Below, in pieces: positions 1 through 4,516 of a stretch of 5,171 nucleotides of DNA. The notes below the pieces were generated by a model. That model did not search any database. It had not been told where the DNA came from and saw only the letters and a list, made by a program, of their open reading frames with translations. Where the stretch lies: assembly GCA_947259675.1 (NCBI GenBank), contig CAMYNE010000445.1, forward strand, positions 1 through 5,171, written 5' to 3'. Every line of letters starts with the position of its first letter. The stretch's first letter is position 1. Source of the DNA: an uncultured Pirellulaceae bacterium (GTDB lineage: Bacteria > Planctomycetota > Planctomycetia > Pirellulales > Pirellulaceae). Made by a program: the position numbers and the translations under genes.

Positions 1-159
1 AAAGAGGCTCAGCAGAATCTGTTCCGGATGCGAGTTCAGGCTCAAACTGAACGTCTGGACGCCCCTTCGGAGTTGAAGCGAAATCGCCGTCTCATCGCGC
101 AAATCAAAACCATTCAAACCGAACGGGCAACTGCGGCCAGGGCGGAAAACGCCTCTTAG
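1..159 (+). CDS. rpmC: 50S ribosomal protein L29, 3' part only
   Basis: Frame 1 is open from the first base to a TAG at 157-159 and gives 52 residues. The start lies left of the window. The residues fit the second half of L29: a helical segment with LFRMRVQAQTERLD (about residues 7-20 here), then the family's 'R-R-x-IA-x-IKT-x-x-xER' pattern, seen as RRLIAQIKTIQTER. L29 is a small two-helix protein beside the polypeptide exit tunnel, near L23, where it helps form the docking site for SRP, trigger factor and SecY. The tail after the conserved ER is short and alanine-rich. Next to rpsQ, the gene is in its usual place at the end of the S10 cluster (rplP-rpmC-rpsQ). The identification rests on the residue pattern plus gene order. 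Confidence 0.88.
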   Translation, partial: KEAQQNLFRMRVQAQTERLDAPSELKRNRRLIAQIKTIQTERATAARAENAS

Positions 160-203
160 TTGCCAAATCTGGACACTCAAAGAGATATTAAACGAGAATT
201 AAC

Positions 204-521
204 ATGCCAAAACGTGAAGCCGTTGGGCGAGTAACAAGTGACAAGATGAACAAGACTCGAGTCGTCGAGATCCCGCGTCTTGTTCGGCATCCAAAATACG
301 GAAAGTTCATCCGTAAACGAACGATCTGTTACGTCCACGATGAGAATAACGAGTCGTCACAGGGTGACGAGGTAAAGATCGTCGAGTCCGCGCCAACTTC
401 GAAGAAGAAGCGTTGGACGCTGGTCGAAGTGGTCGAAAAAAGTCGCGAGGTGGATGTGGCTGCCATGCGTGCCGCGCGCAAGTCGGAAGAAGCGGCAGCC
501 GCTGAGAATGCGGAAGGTTAG
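204..521 (+). CDS. rpsQ: 30S ribosomal protein S17
   Basis: S17 is a primary 16S rRNA-binding protein with an OB fold, needed early in 30S assembly. The 105-residue product carries the family pattern in order: GRVTSDKMNKTRVV (about 8-21), HPKYGKFIRKRT (29-40), HDENNE (45-50), GDEVKI (54-59), then a basic SKKKRW (66-71) and TLVEVVEK. The body ends near residue 79. About 25 further residues form an alanine- and glutamate-rich tail, making the protein longer than the roughly 84-residue E. coli form. ATG 204 is chosen because it places GRV at the normal distance from the N-terminus; a weak GAG at 194-196 lies 7 bases upstream. The gap to rpmC is 44 bases and there is no obvious terminator, so co-transcription is likely. 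Confidence 0.97.
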   Translation: MPKREAVGRVTSDKMNKTRVVEIPRLVRHPKYGKFIRKRTICYVHDENNESSQGDEVKIVESAPTSKKKRWTLVEVVEKSREVDVAAMRAARKSEEAAAAENAEG

Positions 522-589
522 AAAACTAGAACGGGTTTGGTCGCCAACAATTCGTTGCCTGAGTGGCAAACAGACAAGACAGAATAATC

Positions 590-958
590 ATGATTCAATC
601 AGAAACACGACTCCAAGTTGCCGACAACACAGGTGCCCGCGAGGTGATGTGCATTAAGGTTTTGGGCGGTTCACGTCGACGAACGGCTGGCTTGGGTGAC
701 GTCATCGTTTGCAGCGTCAAGAGCGTCATTCCAGGAAGTGACATCAAGAAAAAAACGATTGTCCAAGCCGTCATTGTGCGGACGAAGTTTCCCACTCGCC
801 GGTCGGACGGTAGCTATATCAGGTTTGATTCCAACGCGGCAGTAATTATTGACACCGACAAGAACCCTCGGGGGACCCGTATTTTTGGTGCGGTGGCCCG
901 CGAGCTTCGCGAAAAGAACTACATGAAAATTATCAGCCTCGCCAACGAAGTGATTTAG
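590..958 (+). CDS. rplN: 50S ribosomal protein L14
   Basis: L14 binds 23S rRNA at the subunit interface and helps form bridges to the 30S. The 122-residue product matches the family in length and pattern: MIQ start, VADNTGAR (10-17), GLGDVIV, a central VRTKFPTRRSDGSYIRFD, NAAVIID and the C-terminal PRGTRIFGAVARELR. The frame also opens at a GTG at 563, which would add nine residues. ATG 590 is preferred because L14 proteins almost always begin MIQ and because the result is the standard length. Neither start has a clear SD. A small 5-bp hairpin (555-559 with 565-569) lies just upstream. In the usual order rplX would follow, but here the next gene is rplE after 110 bases. Confidence 0.97.
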   Translation: MIQSETRLQVADNTGAREVMCIKVLGGSRRRTAGLGDVIVCSVKSVIPGSDIKKKTIVQAVIVRTKFPTRRSDGSYIRFDSNAAVIIDTDKNPRGTRIFGAVARELREKNYMKIISLANEVI

Positions 959-1068
959 GAAACACGAAGTTAGCTCTCCCTCGGGGAGAGGGTGAGGGCA
1001 AAAACCTTCCCAACGAAACAATAAAAGACAATTAAACTGAATCCCATTTTGGGGGGAGAAAGCGGCAA
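959..1068. other. L14-L5 gap with no rplX
   Basis: This 110-base stretch lies between the rplN stop and the rplE start. It is too short for L24, which needs roughly 75 codons or more, and no frame shows the KOW-type residues of L24. It contains a GC-rich palindrome (974-990) followed by an A-rich segment, then a G-run with GGAG at 1054-1057 that probably serves as the rplE ribosome-binding site, 11 bases before the ATG. In E. coli the S8 repressor binds mRNA at the rplX-rplE junction, so the corresponding control region would be rearranged here. I see no recognisable S8 target. Confidence 0.8.
974..990. repeat. GC-rich palindrome, likely dispersed repeat
   Basis: CTCTCCC (974-980) pairs with GGGAGAG (984-990) around a 3-base TCG loop, and GGTGAGGG follows directly. 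No T-run follows, so it is a poor intrinsic terminator. The whole string (about 971-999) resembles short intergenic palindromes that are widespread in some bacterial genomes, including, from memory, Planctomycetes. Only one copy is in this window, so its repeat nature is inferred. Confidence 0.5.
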
Positions 1069-1629
1069 ATGGCTGCTCGATTAAAAACACTTTACAACGA
1101 AACGATTCGTCCGGGCTTGGTTGAACAGTTCGGTCGTAAGAACATTTTGTCGTTGCCACGACTCGAAAAGATCGTGATCAACATGGGCGTTGGGTCTGCA
1201 ATACAGGATAAAAAGCATCTTGAAGATGCCAACGCAGCTCTGGAGTTGATTGCGGGTCAAAAACCCGTGATCACCAAGGCACGAAAGTCAGTTGCGAACT
1301 TTCGTTTGCGAGAAGGTCAGTCGATCGGTTGCAAAGTAACTTTGCGGGGCGATCGAATGTACGAGTTTCTGGATCGCCTGCTCACGCTGGCACTTCCTCG
1401 AGTTCGCGACTTTCGCGGTGTCAACGCCAAAGCATTCGATGGACGCGGAAACTACAGTCTGGGCATTTCGGAATACGTGGTGTTTCCAGAACTAAATCCC
1501 GACAAGTTCACGCGCCAACAGGGCATGAATATTGTCTTTGTCACTTCGACAGACGACGACGCCGAAGGTCGAGAACTGTTGAGGATGTTTGGTATGCCGT
1601 TCAATGACAAGAAACAAGAAGCGGCTTAA
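1069..1629 (+). CDS. rplE: 50S ribosomal protein L5
   Basis: L5 binds 5S rRNA and 23S rRNA in the central protuberance and contacts P-site tRNA and S13. The product is 186 residues, within the usual range of about 179-187. Family features in order: LYNETIRPGLVEQFG (8-22), LPRLEKIVINMGVG (29-42), a central GQKPVITKARKSVANFRLREGQSIGCKVTLRG, then LPRVRDFRGV, a GRGNYSLGISEYVVFPE loop and a C-terminal FGMPF. ATG 1069 gives the standard N-terminus and has a G-rich SD (GGAG 1054-1057) at a rather long 11-base spacing. It follows rplN directly, without the expected rplX, and rpsN begins 29 bases downstream. Confidence 0.98.
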   Translation: MAARLKTLYNETIRPGLVEQFGRKNILSLPRLEKIVINMGVGSAIQDKKHLEDANAALELIAGQKPVITKARKSVANFRLREGQSIGCKVTLRGDRMYEFLDRLLTLALPRVRDFRGVNAKAFDGRGNYSLGISEYVVFPELNPDKFTRQQGMNIVFVTSTDDDAEGRELLRMFGMPFNDKKQEAA

Positions 1630-1658
1630 TTAACTTAATTTTTTTACAGGCTTTTGCT

Positions 1659-1844
1659 GTGGCACGAAAATCGAAAATCGCCAAGGCGAATCGTGAACCG
1701 AAATTTCCTGTGCGTCGCGAACGACGTTGCAAGATGTGTGGTCGACCCCGTGCGGTCTATCGCAAGTTTGGGATTTGCCGAATTTGCTTCCGTAATCTGG
1801 CCGACCGAGGTTTGATTCCAGGTGTTCGTAAAGCCAGCTGGTAG
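1659..1844 (+). CDS. rpsN: 30S ribosomal protein S14, zinc-binding type
   Basis: S14 sits in the 30S head next to S3, S10 and S19. The 61-residue product is the short zinc-ribbon form (also called type Z): C24-x2-C27 and C40-x2-C43 form the metal site, and it ends in the typical GLIPGVRKASW. The longer cysteine-free form is about 100 residues, so this ORF is complete and not truncated. The start is GTG at 1659, with AGG (1648-1650) eight bases upstream, and it yields the family N-terminus MARKS. The T-rich stretch just before the gene (1639-1645) has no stem in front of it. Its place between rplE and rpsH is standard. Zinc-type S14 genes can be paired with a cysteine-free paralogue elsewhere under Zur control, which this window cannot show. 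Confidence 0.97.
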   Translation: MARKSKIAKANREPKFPVRRERRCKMCGRPRAVYRKFGICRICFRNLADRGLIPGVRKASW

Positions 1845-1926
1845 GTTGACCACTGATTGTCGGCGGGCGTTCCCCGGCAAGAAACAACGACATTAAGGCG
1901 ACGCGAGTTTTAAGGAAACACGCAAC

Positions 1927-2322
1927 ATGATGACAGACCCGATTGCCGACATGCTTACCCGCATTCGTAATGCGGTAAGCGTTGAACGGCCGAATGTAGA
2001 AATGCCCGTTTCGAAAGTAAAACGAGGTGTGGCTGAAGTTCTCAAACGAGAGGGCTTCATCTGGGATTATTCGACTGAACAAGCCGAACCCGTGAACCAG
2101 CTGCATATCGACTTGAAATACGGACCAAGTGGGGAGCAGATTATTCGCCACATCAAACGCGTCAGTAAACCTGGCTGTCGCGTTTACTCAAGTGCGAAAG
2201 ATCTGCGTCCAATCCTCAACGGCCTTGGCATTTCCATCCTCAGTACGTCCCGCGGCGTAATGAGCGACCGTGAAGCTCGACAACAAAAAGTGGGCGGCGA
2301 AGTGCTTTGTGAAGTTTGGTAA
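1927..2322 (+). CDS. rpsH: 30S ribosomal protein S8
   Basis: S8 is a primary binder of the 16S rRNA central domain and, in E. coli, the translational repressor of the spc operon. The product is 131 residues, the normal length, with TDPIADMLTRIRNA near the N-terminus, a central RHIKRVSKPGCRVY, the conserved STSRGVMSDREAR and the C-terminal GGEVLCEVW. Two ATG codons are adjacent (1927 and 1930). The first is preferred because AAGGA at 1912-1916 is 10 bases from it and 13 from the second. The last residues read CEVW where many bacteria have CYVW, a small change. The gap from rpsN is 82 bases and holds nothing I recognise beyond the SD. Confidence 0.98.
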   Translation: MMTDPIADMLTRIRNAVSVERPNVEMPVSKVKRGVAEVLKREGFIWDYSTEQAEPVNQLHIDLKYGPSGEQIIRHIKRVSKPGCRVYSSAKDLRPILNGLGISILSTSRGVMSDREARQQKVGGEVLCEVW

Positions 2323-2373
2323 CCTCAGCGATTCAAAAAAAGAAGAATAAACGAAGTTTGGAATACACCAGTC

Positions 2374-2916
2374 ATGTCCAGAATTGGCAATAAACCTGTA
2401 AAAATCCTTGACGGCGTCAAAGTCAACGTCGCCGATGGTGCGATTGCGGTTGAAGGTCCTCAAGGGAAACTCAGCTACGAATTGCGTCCCGAGGTCGACG
2501 TCAAGATTGACGATGACAATAAGCAAATCGTCGTCACCCGCAAGTCGGATGCGCGAACCTCCCGGGCTTTTCATGGGCTCACGCGAGCGCTAATCCACAA
2601 TATGGTTGACGGCGTCAAGCAAGGGTACGAAAAGAAACTCGAGTTACAGGGAGTCGGTTACGTCTGCAGCTTACAGGGTAAAACACTCTCATTGCGCGTC
2701 GGACTGGCCAACGAATTAAAAAAAGAAATCCCGGATGGTTTGGACGTCACCTGTCCCGATCAGACGCACATCCACGTCAAGGGTTGCGACAAGCAAAAAG
2801 TCGGTCAGTTTGCCGCAGAAGTAAGAGCTCTTCGCAAGCCCGAACCTTACAAAGGCAAGGGTATCCGTTACGAAGGCGAACAAATCAAGATCAAACCTGG
2901 TAAAGCTGCGACCTAA
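2374..2916 (+). CDS. rplF: 50S ribosomal protein L6
   Basis: L6 binds 23S rRNA near the sarcin-ricin loop and the factor-binding region, and is needed for late 50S assembly. The product is 180 residues, about the standard length, with two L6 domains. The N-terminus is MSRIGNKPV, the linker is TSRAFHGLTRALIHNMVDGV, the second domain carries LELQGVGYV, and the hallmark PEPYKGKGIRYEGE starts at residue 156. At 110-115 the sequence reads GLANEL where most bacterial L6 proteins have a G-[FY]-SHP-[VI] motif; I think this is a lineage trait and not damage, since the frame and flanks are intact. No good SD precedes ATG 2374. It is spaced 51 bases from rpsH and 49 from rplR. Confidence 0.98.
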   Translation: MSRIGNKPVKILDGVKVNVADGAIAVEGPQGKLSYELRPEVDVKIDDDNKQIVVTRKSDARTSRAFHGLTRALIHNMVDGVKQGYEKKLELQGVGYVCSLQGKTLSLRVGLANELKKEIPDGLDVTCPDQTHIHVKGCDKQKVGQFAAEVRALRKPEPYKGKGIRYEGEQIKIKPGKAAT

Positions 2917-2965
2917 TCCAGCGGTTTCAGGCCGAAATAAATTCAGCGAGTAGTGAGATAGTCCG

Positions 2966-3334
2966 GTGAAACAACAAAAAGCATTGAACGTTCAACGTTG
3001 GCGGCGAAAGAATCGCGTTCGCAAGAAATTGCGTGGCAGCGCTGATCAACCGCGTTTGTGCGTTAACCGCACCAACAAGCATTTATATTGTCAATTGATC
3101 GATGACGAGATTGGCAAAACTTTGGCTGCCGCAAGTACGCGAGACAAAGATTTGGCCGGGCAAATCAAGTATGGAGGCAACTGCGATGCCGCCAAGATTG
3201 TCGGTCAGGCAATTGCCGAACGGGCGAAAGCGGCGGGCGTAAGTCGGATCAAGTTTGATCGGGGATCCTTCAAGTACCACGGTCGCGTCGCCGAACTCGC
3301 CAACGCAGCGCGTGAAGCTGGACTTGAGTTTTAA
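2966..3334 (+). CDS. rplR: 50S ribosomal protein L18
   Basis: L18 binds 5S rRNA together with L5 in the central protuberance. The 122-residue product has the family pattern: a basic N-terminus with RKNRVRKKLRGSADQPRLCV, NKHLYCQLIDDE, GKTLAAASTRDKDL, a helix with AAKIVGQAIAERAKAAGV, and the C-terminal KYHGRVAELANAAREAGLEF. The start must be GTG 2966: an in-frame TGA at 2954-2956 lies just upstream, and no other start codon falls between it and the conserved N-terminus. The SD is weak at best. Some bacteria have S in place of C in the RLCV segment, so the extra cysteines (here also in LYCQ) are mildly unusual. It is spaced 23 bases from rpsE. Confidence 0.97.
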   Translation: MKQQKALNVQRWRRKNRVRKKLRGSADQPRLCVNRTNKHLYCQLIDDEIGKTLAAASTRDKDLAGQIKYGGNCDAAKIVGQAIAERAKAAGVSRIKFDRGSFKYHGRVAELANAAREAGLEF

Positions 3335-3345
3335 CAACGATTCAC

Positions 3346-3350
3346 AGGGA
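3346..3350 (+). promoter_or_regulatory. rpsE ribosome-binding site deciding the start
   Basis: AGGGA lies 7 bases before GTG 3358 and 31 bases before the duplicated GTG 3382. Only the upstream GTG is well placed for this SD, which supports translation from 3358. Confidence 0.65.
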
Positions 3351-3399
3351 AACTGACGTGGCACAAGACACACAAACTGACGTGGCACAAGACACACAA
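3350..3399 (+). repeat. 24-bp perfect tandem repeat over the rpsE start
   Basis: Copy one is 3350-3373 and copy two is 3374-3397. They are identical base for base, and the period continues for two more bases to 3399. Each copy contains AAACTGACGTGGCAC, so each carries the GTG start codon followed by GCA. Because 24 is a multiple of three, the S5 frame is kept and eight codons are added. The unit encodes V/M-A-Q-D-T-Q-T-D. Confidence 0.97.
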
Positions 3400-3864
3400 C
3401 ATTCAACGAACGTCGAACATACCGTCAAAATCAAGCGCTGTGCAGCGGTTGTGAAAGGCGGTCGCCGTTTCAGCTTCGCCGCCATGGTGGTCGTCGGCGA
3501 CGGTAACGGCAAAGTCGGCTGGGGTTACGGGAAAGCAAATGAAGTTCCGCCCAGCGTTGAAAAAGCAAACAAACAAGCCAACCGCGCCATGATAACGGTT
3601 CCGATCGTCAACGATTCGATTCCGCACCGTGTCGACGGTCGGTTTGGGGCGGCTCGCGTCGTCCTCCTGCCAGCCGGACCCGGTACCGGTGTGATCGCTG
3701 GATCTGCGGTGCGCGCCGTCTGTGAAGCGACTGGCATCAAAAACATTTTGACCAAGAGCTTTGGTTCCAATAATCCGGTGACGCTCGTCAAAGCGACCAT
3801 TGAAGCGCTCAAGCAATTGCGAACCAAAGAAGATATTGAACGACTACGAGGAGTCGAGCTGTGA
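3358..3864 (+). CDS. rpsE: 30S ribosomal protein S5
   Basis: S5 shapes the mRNA entry channel with S3 and S4, affects decoding accuracy and is the site of spectinomycin resistance. The product is 168 residues. After a variable N-terminus the S5 fold begins: VKGGRRFSFAAMVVVGDGNGKVGWGYGKA (from about 32), EVPPSVEKA, then the C-terminal domain with RFGAARVVLLPAGPGTGVIAG, RAVCEATGI and a KSFGSNNPVTLVKAT segment. The first residues read MAQDTQTD followed by VAQDTQHS, the product of a 24-bp tandem duplication that also copies the GTG start. GTG 3358 is chosen because AGGGA (3346-3350) is 7 bases upstream. GTG 3382 would give 160 residues and was probably the ancestral start. The stop overlaps the rplO start as GTGA. 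Confidence 0.97.
   Translation: MAQDTQTDVAQDTQHSTNVEHTVKIKRCAAVVKGGRRFSFAAMVVVGDGNGKVGWGYGKANEVPPSVEKANKQANRAMITVPIVNDSIPHRVDGRFGAARVVLLPAGPGTGVIAGSAVRAVCEATGIKNILTKSFGSNNPVTLVKATIEALKQLRTKEDIERLRGVEL
3848..3853 (+). promoter_or_regulatory. rplO ribosome-binding site inside rpsE
   Basis: GAGGAG lies 7 bases before GTG 3861, within the last codons of rpsE. It is one of the best SD sites in the window. Together with the GTGA overlap it points to translational coupling of L15 to S5. Confidence 0.7.
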
Positions 3865-4358
3865 AAATTCATGACGTCCATGAGGGCATCACAAAATTCA
3901 AACGCAAAAAACGATTGGGACGCGGTACCGGTTCCGGGGTTGGTAAGACATCCGCCCGCGGACATAAGGGTCAGTATTCCCGGGCCGGTCATTCAACGAC
4001 ATTGAACTTCCAGGGTGGTGCGATGCAAATGTTTCGCCGTATCCCGAAACGAGGTTTCTTTAATAAATGGGCCCCCATCGTCGGCTCGGTCAATGTATCC
4101 GACCTGGAAGCGAATTTTGAGGCCGGAGAAGAAGTCAATCCAGAATCGTTGCGAGCCAAAAACCTGGCGAAATATCGCTATGACAAGCTCAAAATCCTGG
4201 GGGACGGTGAACTCAATAAGGCTCTGAAAGTGTCCGCTCACCAATTTAGCAAATCTGCCAAAGACAAAATAGAAAAAGCCGGTGGCCAGGCGATTGAGTT
4301 GCCAGGCAAAAAACCGGTCGTAAAAAACAAGATGAAATCCGCCGTGAAGGCCAAATGA
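3861..4358 (+). CDS. rplO: 50S ribosomal protein L15
   Basis: L15 binds 23S rRNA and acts in late 50S assembly. The product is 165 residues. It has the long glycine- and arginine-rich N-terminal arm that threads into rRNA, with RLGRGTGSGVGKTSARGHKGQ at about 18-38, followed by GGAMQMFRRIPKRGF, and a globular C-terminal domain ending near AGGQAIELPGKK. The last 15 or so residues are lysine-rich (KPVVKNKMKSAVKAK), making the protein longer than the roughly 145-residue E. coli form. The start is GTG 3861, which shares bases with the rpsE stop (3862-3864) and has GAGGAG upstream. In many bacteria rpmD (L30) separates rpsE from rplO; here there is no room for it. Confidence 0.97.
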   Translation: MKIHDVHEGITKFKRKKRLGRGTGSGVGKTSARGHKGQYSRAGHSTTLNFQGGAMQMFRRIPKRGFFNKWAPIVGSVNVSDLEANFEAGEEVNPESLRAKNLAKYRYDKLKILGDGELNKALKVSAHQFSKSAKDKIEKAGGQAIELPGKKPVVKNKMKSAVKAK

Positions 4359-4374
4359 ATTCTGAGGTAACAGA

Positions 4375-4409
4375 AATGGCGATCAGAAAATGTTGTTCTG
4401 ATCGCTATT
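4375..4409 (+). other. 14-bp hairpin before secY, possible attenuator
   Basis: GCGATCAGAA (4379-4388) is the exact reverse complement of TTCTGATCGC (4396-4405) around a 7-base loop AATGTTG. The stem extends outward by four more pairs (4375-4378 with 4406-4409), one of them G-U, for 14 pairs in all. It begins 17 bases after the rplO stop. The downstream tract GTCATTTTGG has only four consecutive Ts, so as an intrinsic terminator it would be weak. It could be a partial attenuator, an RNA-processing site, or a translational control element for what follows. The structure is certain; the role is not known. Confidence 0.7.
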
Positions 4410-4516
4410 GTCATTTTGGCCTAAAGCGCCGAAAATCAAGCGAGATCAATCTTTCGCCCCTCCGCTCTTGGCTCAAGACGCTGCCGCGTAAATTTCAGGG
4501 ACGCAAAACATGTTAG
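4376..4516 (+). CDS. possible 46-residue basic peptide before secY
   Basis: An ATG at 4376 opens a frame of 46 codons ending in TAG at 4514-4516, so its end overlaps the secY ATG (4510) by seven bases. GAGGT at 4364-4368 is 7 bases upstream, better placed than the SD of most ribosomal genes here. The peptide begins MAIRKCCSDR, is strongly basic (13 Lys or Arg against 2 acidic residues) and has four cysteines (6, 7, 12, 46). I recognise no family; the MAIRK start resembles L2 only by chance as far as I can tell. The ATG is inside the stem of the 4375-4409 hairpin, which would limit access to it. It may be a leader peptide coupled to secY, or a chance frame in a control region. The lack of any known homologue keeps confidence low. 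Confidence 0.22.
   Translation: MAIRKCCSDRYCHFGLKRRKSSEINLSPLRSWLKTLPRKFQGRKTC
4497..4501 (+). promoter_or_regulatory. secY ribosome-binding site
   Basis: AGGGA lies 8 bases before ATG 4510, normal spacing. It supports 4510 as the SecY start. Confidence 0.7.

Larger units (their letters stand above)
4359..4509. other. L15-SecY gap, 151 bases
   Basis: This is the longest non-annotated stretch in the window. It holds a strong hairpin (4375-4409), a possible 46-codon frame that starts inside the hairpin, and the secY SD AGGGA at 4497-4501. A -35-like TTGTCA (4408-4413) and GAAAAT (4431-4436) are 17 bases apart and could be a weak secY promoter, but the -10 match is only 4 of 6. No rpmJ, infA or rpmD coding is visible. 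Confidence 0.7.

Noticed and set aside
160..191. TTGCCA and TATTAA as a promoter before rpsQ
   Set aside because: The two boxes are 20 bases apart, too far for a standard sigma-70 promoter, and the gene sits inside an operon.
555..569. Small hairpin before rplN
   Set aside because: Only 5 bp with a 5-base loop and no T-run; a stem this short is expected by chance.
563..589. Longer L14 with nine extra residues from GTG 563
   Set aside because: L14 nearly always begins MIQ, the start at 590 gives the standard 122 residues, and no SD favours 563.
671..1159. 162-codon frame on the minus strand across rplN and rplE
   Set aside because: It runs antisense to two well-identified genes, spans their gap, and its product shows no family features.
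1636..1646. T-rich stretch after rplE as a terminator
   Set aside because: No stem precedes it and rpsN follows within 29 bases in the same operon.
1630..2151. 173-codon frame on the minus strand across rpsN and rpsH
   Set aside because: It lies opposite two conserved ribosomal genes and is explained by their codon pattern.
4408..4436. TTGTCA and GAAAAT as a secY promoter
   Set aside because: Spacing is 17 bases, but the -10 box matches only 4 of 6 and a pair this good is common by chance; kept only as a remark.
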